In this document: piece after piece, positions 25,430-34,243 of the stretch | Layout of the letters: each line of letters begins with the position of its first letter | Numbering within the stretch: the first letter of the stretch is position 1 | Assembly: GCA_964600235.1 (NCBI GenBank) | Contig: CAZRIV010000004.1 | Coordinates: forward strand, 62,001-126,000 | Length of the DNA stretch: 64,000 bases | Source: MWEI01 sp964600235 | GTDB taxonomy: Bacteria; Desulfobacterota; Desulfomonilia; UBA1062 | Direction of reading: 5' to 3' | The notes under the pieces: model-generated | Seen by the model: the letters and a program-made list of their open reading frames with translations, nothing else | Database searches by the model: none | Told to the model about the DNA's origin: nothing | Program-made: the position numbers and the translations under genes

Positions 25430-25946
25430 GGACATACTGAAGCTTCTCTTCCCCCTTGAGCTATCCGGCCACCACGAAGCCGACCTGCAGTTGGAGGGTG
25501 CGCACCTGGACTATGCGCTGGACCGCGCCGGGCAGCTACTAGCAGAGGTCTTTCCCGATCTTACCGACGAGCTTATGTCTGACTGGGAGAGAATCTGTGG
25601 CCTCATTCCAGGCGACAATGACACGCTGCAGCTCAGGCGGCAGCGCCTGGTTGCGAAGATGAGAGAAACCGGTTGCCTCAGCATTCCTTATTTTATCCAG
25701 CTAGCGGCAAATCTTGGGTTTACTATCACCATAGAGGAGCTTCCGAAGAACTACACAGGGTATGGTGATGAGAGTGTGTTTTTATGGCGTATCACGGTAC
25801 AAGACATTGAAACTACTGTATATTATTTCAGAGCTGGAGAATCACGCGCTGGTGAGCTGCTCAGCTGGTGGGGCGTAGCCGAGCTCGAGGATATAATAAA
25901 CGACCTGAAACCCGCACATACAGATGTGCTCTTTGTGTACGACTAA
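25419..25946 (+). CDS. Mu gp48-like tail protein (DUF2313)
   Basis: The 175-residue protein has GAHLDYALDRAGQLLAEVFPD, LMSDWERICGLIP, RRQRLVAKMRETGCLS and the C-terminal GELLSWWGVAELEDIIND followed by HTDVLFVYD, the usual end of DUF2313 proteins. It sits between the J-like wedge and the fibre, as in Mu, and connects fibres to the baseplate. Confidence 0.9.
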   Translation: MLHKDILKLLFPLELSGHHEADLQLEGAHLDYALDRAGQLLAEVFPDLTDELMSDWERICGLIPGDNDTLQLRRQRLVAKMRETGCLSIPYFIQLAANLGFTITIEELPKNYTGYGDESVFLWRITVQDIETTVYYFRAGESRAGELLSWWGVAELEDIINDLKPAHTDVLFVYD

Positions 25947-25957
25947 AGGAGCTGACC

Positions 25958-26848
25958 ATGTCGAAGACTACATTCATCAACGGCAACCCTTCCCAGGGCA
26001 TCCAAGGCACCAGAGTTACAGCAGAATTTCTGAATGCAGTTAATGCACACAGACACACTGGCCTTGATGAAGACGGACATGGCGCACTGGATTACGCTGT
26101 TGCTGCTGGGTATAATGATGCGTACGCCATAACGTTGCCCTTGCCTCTTTCAGCTCATGTTGAGGGCATGCCTATTGCTTTCAAGGCCAACTTCAGCAAC
26201 ACAGGCGCAGCAAGTCTGAATGTAAACAATCTTGGTGCTGTAACCATAACAGCCCTAAACCAGCCACTTTCCGCAGGTATGATACTAGAAGGGTCTGTTG
26301 TGCATGTTGTATTCGATGGGACAAATTACCAGTTGCAATCTCCGTTCGGCAATATGGTCACACAGGCAGATATCAATGCTGATTCTATTACAGGCAATGC
26401 TACTACTGAGCATCATGGATTTTTACCGAAATTATCAGGAGATGATTCACAAGCGTTATTAGGCACTGGCTGTTACGGCAAACCAAACGCTGTTTTTGCG
26501 GAGTATCTCGGATCATCAATACTATCAACTCTTGGGGAGCAACGAGAATTGATATTAAACATGGGCTCTGTTTATACTGGCGATATATATTTAGTATTTT
26601 CACAAGGTTGGGTGTATCAAACATCATGGCCTATTATTATGTCAACAGCGAAATATTCCGGTGATGCATCAATATATTTATCAGCCACAACAACTCATCT
26701 CGCTCTTATTTCCAATGTAGCTCAGGGAACCCAGTGTATTTTGATGAGAATAGTATCAGGCGGATCTCTTGTTATGACAAACGCATTGTCTGAGGGTGGC
26801 ACCCAGTACGGAAACAGACTGTCTGTGATACGGATAGCTAAATCATAG
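25958..26848 (+). CDS. Tail fibre protein
   Basis: The 296-residue protein starts at ATG 25958 behind AAAGGAG. The N-terminal half (NPSQGIQGTRVTAEFLNAVN, RHTGLDEDGHGALDYA, MPIAFKANFSNTGAASLNV and VHVVFDGTNYQLQS) is typical of phage tail fibres. The C-terminal part (from about residue 150) is unlike its neighbours and notably AT-rich, with runs such as ATATATTTAG. This fits a host-specificity tip exchanged between phages. No invertible switch or fibre chaperone gene is seen downstream. Confidence 0.82.
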   Translation: MSKTTFINGNPSQGIQGTRVTAEFLNAVNAHRHTGLDEDGHGALDYAVAAGYNDAYAITLPLPLSAHVEGMPIAFKANFSNTGAASLNVNNLGAVTITALNQPLSAGMILEGSVVHVVFDGTNYQLQSPFGNMVTQADINADSITGNATTEHHGFLPKLSGDDSQALLGTGCYGKPNAVFAEYLGSSILSTLGEQRELILNMGSVYTGDIYLVFSQGWVYQTSWPIIMSTAKYSGDASIYLSATTTHLALISNVAQGTQCILMRIVSGGSLVMTNALSEGGTQYGNRLSVIRIAKS

Positions 26849-26864
26849 ATTTATATCATATTTC

Positions 26865-26950
26865 TCAAATGATATTTGACTATATCAAACGATTTCAAAC
26901 GGTCACTTATGACAGTTTTTCGGCTTCAGTTTTGACCGCTCGCTTCAAAC
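26865..26950 (+). repeat. Candidate right-end transposase-binding repeats of the prophage
   Basis: Just past the last phage gene the DNA becomes AT-rich and carries TCAAA(C/T) at 26865, 26885, 26895 and 26945. The first is in a perfect TCAAAT-GAT-ATTTGA inverted repeat, and two are in tandem 10-base units (26882-26891 and 26892-26901). Mu-type ends carry several short transposase-binding sites. The exact terminal CA and the 5-base target duplication cannot be fixed without the left end. Confidence 0.4.
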
Positions 26951-27131
26951 CTTGTCCCATTGTGCTGCGGGAGAAGATCCCCCAAGGGGGATTTCATGGC
27001 TCTCAAGGTTTACCCACCCTTGACACCCGGGGTTTTCCATGTCGGACTTCAAGACGCCATCCCCTCTTGCAATTCCGGAGGATACCCAATAAAAGATCAG
27101 ATATGGTTTTCCATACCGGGAGGAGTATTCC
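26951..27131. other. Junction region between prophage and guaA-like gene
   Basis: No convincing gene is seen. A perfect hairpin ATCCCCC-AA-GGGGGAT lies at 26977-26992, followed by TTTC, and may be a weak terminator. A short ORF (26996-27166) overlaps the next start in another frame and has no ribosome binding site. GGGAGGAG at 27118-27125 is the ribosome binding site for the gene at 27132. GGTTTTCCAT occurs twice (27031-27040 and 27106-27115). Confidence 0.4.
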
Positions 27132-28097
27132 ATGAAGATACAGGAGATAACGTTGGATCGTCTTGATCCCGCCGAGTTCGTTGCCCGAAAGTCTCGGGAG
27201 CTGTCCGCTGCAGTGGGAGAAGGTTTGGCTGTCAATGCGCTTTCCGGGGGAGTTGACTCATCGGTGGTGACAGCGCTCGGCCACAAGGCCCTGGGAAGCA
27301 GGCTCAAGACCTATTTCATCGACAACGGCATCATGCGCAAGGATGAGCCAAAACAGATCGCGGAACAGTTTCGGGGCCTGGGCATTCCCATCGAGATCAT
27401 TGATGCCAAGGCCCGATTTTTTGCCGCGCTCAAAGGCCTGACGGACCCGGAAGAAAAGCGGGAGGCAATCACGCAGACCTTCTACAAGGATGTATTCGGC
27501 AGTCTCGTGCAAAAGAGCGGGGCTCAGTTTCTCCTTCAGGGGACTATCTTTACCGATGTGGAGGAGACGGTTGCCGGCGTGAAGCGGCAGCATAATATCC
27601 TCTCACAGCTCGGCATCGATACGGTGGAGCAGTTCGGGTACGAGGTCATCGAGCCGCTCATCGAGTTGCGCAAACCCGGGGTGCGGAAGGTGGGCGAGGC
27701 CCTGGGACTGCCCCATGAGATGTACAACCGGCCCCCTTTCCCGGGACCGGCCCTGGCGGCGCGTATCATTGGAGAGGTCACCCCCGGGCGCGTAGCCCTC
27801 GTGCGCGAGGCGACCGCCATCGTGGAAGATGAACTCTCCGGCAGCGGCGCATTTCAATACCTCGCCATCCTTCACGAAGACAGGGTGACGGGCATCAGGG
27901 ACGGCAAAAGAGACTATGGCAACCAGATCGAGGTTCGGTGCTGGGAGAGCACTGACGCCAAGACGGCCACCCCCAGCAGGCTCGATTTCGATACACTCCA
28001 GAAGATAGCCGCGCGAATGACCGCCGAGATCCAGGGTGTGGTGAGCGTTACCTACAACATCACCTCCAAACCCACCTCCACCATCGAGGCCGTCTAG
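27132..28097 (+). CDS. Stand-alone GMP synthase-type ATP pyrophosphatase (GuaA C-terminal part)
   Basis: The 321-residue protein corresponds to the synthetase half of GMP synthase. It has the PP-loop SGGVDSS at residues 38-44, KTYFIDNGIMRKDE, QGTIFTDVEE, the GuaA hallmark PFPGPALAARIIGEV, and a C-terminal dimerisation domain ending ITSKPTSTIEAV. In GuaA this half adenylates XMP and aminates it with ammonia. The N-terminal glutamine amidotransferase domain is absent. Archaea use such a split form, with a separate glutaminase. The C-terminal substrate segment differs from usual GuaA (STDAKTATPSRLDFD where canonical forms have STDGMTAD followed by few residues), so the substrate could differ. 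A good GGGAGGAG site supports the start, so this is not a gene cut by the prophage. Confidence 0.8.
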   Translation: MKIQEITLDRLDPAEFVARKSRELSAAVGEGLAVNALSGGVDSSVVTALGHKALGSRLKTYFIDNGIMRKDEPKQIAEQFRGLGIPIEIIDAKARFFAALKGLTDPEEKREAITQTFYKDVFGSLVQKSGAQFLLQGTIFTDVEETVAGVKRQHNILSQLGIDTVEQFGYEVIEPLIELRKPGVRKVGEALGLPHEMYNRPPFPGPALAARIIGEVTPGRVALVREATAIVEDELSGSGAFQYLAILHEDRVTGIRDGKRDYGNQIEVRCWESTDAKTATPSRLDFDTLQKIAARMTAEIQGVVSVTYNITSKPTSTIEAV

Positions 28098-28397
28098 CAG
28101 GGACACTCAAGGATAAGGGGGCGTTGAAACCTGACGATCAGGCCGTCATGTCAGGGTTCAATGCCCTGCTGCCTACTGGAGATTCTGCCGTCTCAAGTCA
28201 GAAAAATGGAGTTGTACAGGAGTCTCTGGGCGTTTATCCCGTCTACATGATATCATGATTCACTGGCCCTCCTATATATGTTCAATACATGGATCGCACG
28301 GAGCATGTGTTGTTAGGGGGTTTACTTGGCCATGCAATGGATAACGCTAGGTGTGGCGGGTGGTTACCATGACCGGAAAATCTCATCATTATGATAG
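28098..28397. other. Intergenic region, no gene seen
   Basis: This 300-base stretch lies between the guaA-like gene and the tRNA (convergent). It holds an imperfect 12-bp inverted repeat (28124-28135 with 28150-28161, one mismatch, 14-base loop) soon after the guaA-like stop. This could end the transcript but has no T-run. Nothing else is recognisable. Confidence 0.5.
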
Positions 28398-28482
28398 TGG
28401 TGCGAGAGAAGGGACTCGAACCCCCACGGATCACTCCACTAGATCCTAAGTCTAGCGCGTCTGCCAGTTCCGCCACTCTCGC
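28398..28482 (-). tRNA. tRNA-Leu (anticodon UAG)
   Basis: The minus strand folds into an 85-nt class II tRNA: acceptor stem GCGAGAG with CTCTCGC, discriminator A and an encoded CCA (28400-28398). The anticodon stem is CTAGA with TCTAG around the loop CTTAGGA, giving anticodon UAG for leucine. The variable arm and the T loop GGTTCGAGTCC are present. It lies behind pyk on the same strand with its own promoter. Confidence 0.95.
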
Positions 28483-28491
28483 ACGTGAATC

Positions 28492-28521
28492 ATTCTACAT
28501 TGATCATACGCGTCTTGTCCA
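28492..28521 (-). promoter_or_regulatory. Sigma-70-type promoter for tRNA-Leu
   Basis: On the minus strand TGGACA (28521-28516) and TAGAAT (28497-28492) are 18 bases apart. The -10 ends nine bases before the first base of the mature tRNA. Both boxes match the consensus in five of six bases. Confidence 0.6.
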
Positions 28522-28537
28522 CCCCCTGGCCCGATTG

Positions 28538-28560
28538 AAAAAATATCCGGTTACTCCAGA
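28538..28560 (-). terminator. Weak intrinsic terminator after pyk
   Basis: On the minus strand, a few bases after the pyk stop, TCTGG and CCGGA form a 5-bp stem with a 5-base loop, followed by TA and six T (28543-28538). The stem is short but the T-run is good. Confidence 0.4.
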
Positions 28561-28568
28561 CTTTTACC

Positions 28569-30002
<1,434 letters not shown>

Positions 30003-30021
30003 ATTCAATAAAATGTTTTTC

Positions 30022-30056
30022 AGGAGCAGGGCCAGAGGTTCAAGGACCCTGCTCCT
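30022..30056 (-). terminator. Stem-loop between glucan phosphorylase and pyk
   Basis: A perfect 10-bp inverted repeat AGGAGCAGGG (30022-30031) with CCCTGCTCCT (30047-30056) has a 15-base loop. It is followed on the minus strand by GAAAAAC, then ATTTTATT, not an uninterrupted T-run. It may act as a partial terminator or attenuator, or mRNA stabiliser, between the two genes. Confidence 0.45.
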
Positions 30057-30070
30057 TGGTATTCACACGA

Positions 30071-32623
30071 TCAGGCCCAGCAGATGAGACCCATGTCCAC
30101 CGGGTATATGAGGCTCGTGTGGGACGGGAGTATCCTCACCGAATATCCGAACCGCCCGGTATTGTCGCAGGTGATGCGGGACTCGAAGACATGGAGGCCT
30201 TTGCCGAGCTCCTTGATGTGATCCATCATCACGTCCTTGGTCTCGTTGAGATTGCCCGCATCATCGATGTTGCCGTAGTATACCCTCACACTGACGTCGG
30301 CAGGGCTGATGGTGCCGAGCTTCACCTCGGCGCGTATGGTGATGTCGCTGTGAACCGCCACCTCGTCACCGCCCTCGTGGCTGATATCCTGCACCGACAC
30401 GTCGCCCCAGCGTGACGCAAGCGATTCCTTCCACTTCACCACCTGGCGGACGTTCTTGTAGTTGTCGGAGGTCAGGGTCTTCACGTTGAGAGCCGCAGCC
30501 ATGTAGCACCTGTCCGTGTATTCTTCGACCATGCGGTTGGAGTTGAACACCGGGCACAGGTAGCGCATGGACTTCTTCATCATGGTGATCCAGCCCCTGG
30601 GCAGACCGTCAAGCCCGCGCTCGTAGAACAGGGGGATGATCTCGCGCTCCATCAGGTCATAAATGGCCTTGCTCTCTATCTGGTCCTGGTAGTCGTGGTT
30701 GTCGTAGACCTCGCCGTTCCCGATGGACCACCCGAGGTCGGGGTTATAGCCCTCCACCCACCAGCCGTCCTGAACACTGAGGTTCAGCGCGCCGTTGGCC
30801 GTGGCCTTCATGCCCGAGGTGCCGCATGCCTCAAGAGGCCGCCTGGGATTGTTGAGCCATACATCCACGCCCTCCACGAGGTAGCGGGTGATGTTCATGT
30901 TGTAGTCCTCCAGGAACACGACCTTGTCCCTGAAAGGCTCCTCCCTTGCGATGTGGATGATCTTCTGGATGATGGCCTTGCCCTCATGGTCCCTGGGGTG
31001 GGCCTTGCCCGCAACGATGAGCTGAACCGGGAGTTCACGGTTCGCCAGTATGGCCTTCAGCCGGTCTATCTCCCTGAAGATGAGGAGTCCCCGCTTGTAT
31101 GTTGCAAAGCGTCTGGCATACCCGATGGTCAGGGCGTCCGGGTGCAGCGTCTCCATGGCCCTCTGGAGATCCTTGGGCTTGGCCCCGCGCGTGGAAAGCT
31201 GCTTCATGAGCCTCTTGCGCGCAAAGGCCACCAGCCTCTCCCTGCGCCGCTGGTGGGTGGCCCACAGCTCGGCGTCGGGGATCTCGTCGATGCGCTCCCA
31301 GACCTTCTGGTTGTCGGGGTCTTCCTTCCATTTCGGGCCGAGGTAGCGGTCGAAGAGTTCGGCCATCTCGTCCGAGATCCACGAGGGTATATGGATGCCG
31401 TTGGTTATGGAAGAAATGGGAACGTCTTCTGTCTTGACATGAGGCCAGATATCCCTCCACATATCGCGCGACACCTCCCCGTGGAGCTTGCTCACCCCGT
31501 TGCGGAAGGCGGAGTTCTTCAGCGCGAATACCGTGGCCCCGAAGCCCTCCTTTTCGTCGTAGACATTCTTTCTGCCAAGGGAGAGAAAATCCGACCACTT
31601 GATACCCATCTCGTCCACATAGGGCTTGAGATACTTCTCCATGAGCCCGATCTCGAACACATCGTTCCCTGCAGGCACCGGGGTATGCGTGGTAAAGACG
31701 AACGAGGCGCGGACCACCTCCCGCGCGGTGTTGAAATCGAGGTTTTTCCTCTTCATGAGGTTGCGGATGTGCTCGAGACCAACCAGGAAGCTGTGGCCCT
31801 CGTTCATGTGGTACACCATCGGGTCGATGCCCAGGGCATCGAGCGCCCTCATGCCGCCGATGCCGAGCATGATCTCCTGCCTGAGCCTGTCCTCCGAGTT
31901 CCCGGCATAAAGTCCGCCCGTGATGGCCCGCTCATCAGGGTGGTTCTCTTCAAGGTTCGTGTCCAGCAGGTAAAGGGGCACCCTGCCCACCTGGCACTTC
32001 CAGATCTGAGCCCGGCACTCGCGGTCCGCTAGCCTGACCGATATCTTGATGGGCTTGCCCGAGTCTTTCTGTTCAAGCATGAGGGCCATATGGTAGAAAT
32101 CATTGTCCGGCGATTCCTCCTGCTGCCATCCGTCCCAGCTCAGGTACTGGGTGAAATAGCCGTGCTTGTACATGAGCCCTATCCCGCACAAGGGAAGCCT
32201 CAGGTCGCTGGCGCTCTTAAGGTGGTCTCCCGCCAGAACGCCCAGCCCCCCTGAATAGATGGGCAGGCTTTCGGTAAGGCCGAACTCCATGGAAAAATAG
32301 GCGATGGTGAAATCTATAGGCTGGGCCAGGAGGAAGGAGTAAACCCCTTTTTCAGCAATATAGTCCTCGAACTCCTCATGGGTCTTTTTCATCTGGGAGA
32401 GAAATCCCTCGTCTTCCATGAGATCCATGATGCGGCCCTGGGATATCCGGGAGAGCATGTCCACGGGATTATGACCGGTCTCCTCCCAAAGATCCCTGTC
32501 CATATGCTGGAAGAGTCGCAGCCCCTTATGGTTCCAGCAGTACCAGATGTTATACGCCAGCGACAGGATGGGATTGAGCATCTCGGGAAGTGTTGGTATC
32601 ACTCTGAATGATTTGATCTTCAT
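30071..32623 (-). CDS. glgP: Alpha-glucan (glycogen/maltodextrin) phosphorylase
   Basis: The 850-residue enzyme releases glucose-1-phosphate from alpha-1,4-glucans. It belongs to the bacterial/archaeal type with an N-terminal DUF3417 domain (residues about 1-105: LSLAYNIWYCWNHKGLRLF). The GT35 core has YSGGLGVLAGDHLKS, HMNEGHSFLVGLE, HTPVPAGND and ITNGIHIPSWIS. The PLP-binding Lys606 lies in ACGTSGMKATANG. I chose ATG 32623 because GGGG lies 6-9 bases upstream; the alternative 18 bases further upstream has no such site. A -10 TATAAT box lies 150 bases upstream. Pyruvate kinase follows on the same strand. Confidence 0.93.
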   Translation of the reverse strand: MKIKSFRVIPTLPEMLNPILSLAYNIWYCWNHKGLRLFQHMDRDLWEETGHNPVDMLSRISQGRIMDLMEDEGFLSQMKKTHEEFEDYIAEKGVYSFLLAQPIDFTIAYFSMEFGLTESLPIYSGGLGVLAGDHLKSASDLRLPLCGIGLMYKHGYFTQYLSWDGWQQEESPDNDFYHMALMLEQKDSGKPIKISVRLADRECRAQIWKCQVGRVPLYLLDTNLEENHPDERAITGGLYAGNSEDRLRQEIMLGIGGMRALDALGIDPMVYHMNEGHSFLVGLEHIRNLMKRKNLDFNTAREVVRASFVFTTHTPVPAGNDVFEIGLMEKYLKPYVDEMGIKWSDFLSLGRKNVYDEKEGFGATVFALKNSAFRNGVSKLHGEVSRDMWRDIWPHVKTEDVPISSITNGIHIPSWISDEMAELFDRYLGPKWKEDPDNQKVWERIDEIPDAELWATHQRRRERLVAFARKRLMKQLSTRGAKPKDLQRAMETLHPDALTIGYARRFATYKRGLLIFREIDRLKAILANRELPVQLIVAGKAHPRDHEGKAIIQKIIHIAREEPFRDKVVFLEDYNMNITRYLVEGVDVWLNNPRRPLEACGTSGMKATANGALNLSVQDGWWVEGYNPDLGWSIGNGEVYDNHDYQDQIESKAIYDLMEREIIPLFYERGLDGLPRGWITMMKKSMRYLCPVFNSNRMVEEYTDRCYMAAALNVKTLTSDNYKNVRQVVKWKESLASRWGDVSVQDISHEGGDEVAVHSDITIRAEVKLGTISPADVSVRVYYGNIDDAGNLNETKDVMMDHIKELGKGLHVFESRITCDNTGRFGYSVRILPSHTSLIYPVDMGLICWA

Positions 32624-32772
32624 GAGAACCCCTTTCTTCATTCACAAATTCATGGGTGCAGAGCACAAGCGGTTTCTTGAAGGTTTCAACCCTCAAGCCC
32701 GCCGCAACAACCTTGGGCCGCGACCCCAATATGCCCCGGCCCGCTTAAAGGCCAATCGGCAACTTGAATAAA

Positions 32773-32801
32773 ATTATAGAGTATGAATATAATACTTTAC
32801 A
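32773..32801 (-). promoter_or_regulatory. Candidate promoter for glgP
   Basis: On the minus strand TATAAT (32778-32773) is a perfect -10. The -35 position 17 bases upstream reads TGTAAA (32801-32796), a weak match. It would give a leader of about 140 bases before the phosphorylase start and would separate it from the tol operon. Confidence 0.4.
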
Positions 32802-32835
32802 GATCAAGGACACCCTTGCAGGCCCCCCCCGGGCA

Positions 32836-33588
32836 CTAATCCTTTGAGACCGGCGGCGTCTTTAATGTCTTCTTGGCCTTCTTGGCCGATTCCGACTTGG
32901 GGTGATCCTTGATGAGCTGCTGAAGTATAAGTGTGCCGGTCTCGGCGTCGCCCATCTTGTAAAAGGCCACTCCCTGTTTATACTGGGCCTCGGGGACTTT
33001 ATCGCTCTCCTTGTACTTCTTCACGACGGTATCGTAGCTGAGTATGGCATCATCATACTTGCCCAGGTCGTAGAGAGACTCCCCCATGTAGAAATACGCA
33101 TCATCGGCAAGAGACGGGTCGGGGTTCTGGACAAGGAATCCCTTGAAGTCCTGGATGGCGTCGTTGTAGAGGCCTGCCTTGAATTTATCCAGGCCACTGT
33201 CGAGAAGTGATCTCTGCGTTGCAGCAGCAGCTGCAGGCCCTTTGCCCTGGAGCTGATCCTTCAGAGCCTGGACGTCTTTTTCAAGCCTGGAGATCCTCGT
33301 CTCCCCGCTGCCGCTTGGCGTGAGACCCGCCGAGGCCATTACCTGATCAATGGAACCCTGCATGGTGAACATCTGGTTCTGCAGCTCTGAATACTTGTTC
33401 TGCAGCTCACCTTGCTGCTTCATGGTCCTTTCGATGAGCTTGTCGTTCTCCTGGAGTTTCTTCTCATCCATGCTCAGCCGCGACTGAAGCATGTCCACCT
33501 GCCCTTTGAGCAGATCCATATCCTGCCTGGTGGCACAACCGGACATGACCAGCATTGCCGTAAACACGAGAATAATAGCGTACTTCAT
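32836..33588 (-). CDS. cpoB: CpoB/YbgF-type Tol-Pal accessory lipoprotein
   Basis: The 250-residue protein starts at ATG 33588, seven bases after the pal stop codon begins. It has a lipoprotein signal peptide with lipobox VMSGC. A coiled-coil trimerisation region follows (about residues 25-90: DLLKGQVDMLQSRLSMDEKK and further), then tetratricopeptide repeats (about 140-245: DDAYFYMGESLYDLGKYDDAILSY). CpoB coordinates outer-membrane constriction with septal peptidoglycan synthesis in E. coli, where it is soluble; here it looks lipid-anchored. It is the last gene of the tol operon. Confidence 0.85.
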   Translation of the reverse strand: MKYAIILVFTAMLVMSGCATRQDMDLLKGQVDMLQSRLSMDEKKLQENDKLIERTMKQQGELQNKYSELQNQMFTMQGSIDQVMASAGLTPSGSGETRISRLEKDVQALKDQLQGKGPAAAAATQRSLLDSGLDKFKAGLYNDAIQDFKGFLVQNPDPSLADDAYFYMGESLYDLGKYDDAILSYDTVVKKYKESDKVPEAQYKQGVAFYKMGDAETGTLILQQLIKDHPKSESAKKAKKTLKTPPVSKD

Positions 33589-33592
33589 CGTC

Positions 33593-34165
33593 CTAATCCC
33601 CAATAACAGCAAAGTGGGTCCTTCTGTTTTTGGCCCAGGCTTCCTCGGTCTGTCTCGGGTCGATAGGCCTCTCTTCGCCATAGCTTACCGTGGAAAGCCT
33701 TTCCGATGCTATACCCAGGAACACGAGATAGTCCTGCGCGGCCTTTGCCCGCCGTTCTCCCAGGGCGAGATTATACTCCTGAGTCCCCCGCTCATCGCAA
33801 TTCCCCTCGATGCGGACCTTGACGCTCGGGTGCGAGTTGAGGTAGCCGGCCTTTTGGGCCAGAATCTTCTTGGCTTCAGCCGTGAGATCGAAGCTGTCAT
33901 ACTCGAAGAAGATGTCGGTATCTTCAAAGTCGGCCCGGGCCTTATCGCGTGGGGCCTTCCCGGTCATAGCCCCTTCCTCAACGCCGGCCGGGGTATCCAT
34001 CCTCATGTCTCCCTGATCCGGGCTCGGCACCGGCTGGGCCGGGGGCTGTGCGGCCTTGGGAACTTCCGTTGCTACCGGCTCCAGGGCTTTCTTGGCACAG
34101 CCGAAGGCAAACAGGATCACCATGAGTAGCATCACAATATGCACTGTACGTGTTGTTCTTTTCAT
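33593..34165 (-). CDS. pal: Peptidoglycan-associated lipoprotein Pal
   Basis: The 190-residue protein has a lipoprotein signal ending LFAFGC and a Pro-rich linker. Its OmpA-like C-terminal domain (about residues 80-188) has EYDSFDLTAEAKKILAQKA, EGNCDERGTQEYNLALGERRA and the end KNRRTHFAVIG. It binds diaminopimelate-containing peptidoglycan and TolB and tethers the outer membrane during division. It lies between tolB and cpoB and may have its own promoter. Confidence 0.93.
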   Translation of the reverse strand: MKRTTRTVHIVMLLMVILFAFGCAKKALEPVATEVPKAAQPPAQPVPSPDQGDMRMDTPAGVEEGAMTGKAPRDKARADFEDTDIFFEYDSFDLTAEAKKILAQKAGYLNSHPSVKVRIEGNCDERGTQEYNLALGERRAKAAQDYLVFLGIASERLSTVSYGEERPIDPRQTEEAWAKNRRTHFAVIGD

Positions 34166-34197
34166 ATCTCTCTCCTCTTCACTGTGGAGTAATTAGT

Positions 34198-34225
34198 ACT
34201 GTAATGCAACATTGTACCAGGTCAA
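34198..34225 (-). promoter_or_regulatory. Possible internal promoter ahead of pal
   Basis: On the minus strand TTGACC (34225-34220) is followed after 16 bases by TACAGT (34203-34198), in the 78-base gap between tolB and pal. This gap is the widest within the tol operon. Extra pal transcription from such a promoter is known in E. coli; here it is inferred from the boxes only. Confidence 0.3.
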
Positions 34226-34243
34226 GCCCTAATATTATTTCTT

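Larger units (their letters stand above)
1..26960 (+). mobile_element. Mu-like prophage, late (structural) region and right end
   Basis: About 27 kb of collinear + strand genes match the late gene order of phage Mu: lysis, gp27-like small terminase, gp28 terminase, gp29 portal, gp30 F, protease/scaffold, capsid, gp36-gp48, fibre. This is established for the Mu family; assignments here come from reading the proteins. The G homologue lies after the DUF1320 gene instead of next to F, and the major capsid protein does not look like Mu T, so the head module is mosaic. Early genes and the left end are outside the window. The right boundary is approximate: structural genes stop at 26848 and repeats that could be transposase-binding sites run to about 26950. 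No phage gene is visibly broken, so the element may be intact. Confidence 0.9.

Noticed and set aside
25958..26960. Invertible fibre switch or diversity-generating retroelement at the tail fibre
   Set aside because: No recombinase, reverse transcriptase, template repeat or second fibre half is present.
26996..27166. Short ORF between prophage and guaA-like gene
   Set aside because: No ribosome binding site, and it overlaps the guaA-like start in another frame; no similarity recognised.
28398..28482. tRNA-Leu as a phage attachment site
   Set aside because: The prophage is Mu-like and transposes, it ends about 1.4 kb away, and no duplicated tRNA end is seen near it.
30695..32032. 445-codon + strand ORF opposite glucan phosphorylase
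   Set aside because: It lies entirely within a conserved enzyme gene in the antisense frame; composition is typical of shadow ORFs.
32821..32835. Run of eight C after cpoB as a phase-variable tract
   Set aside because: It is outside any coding sequence or promoter box, so switching would have no clear effect.
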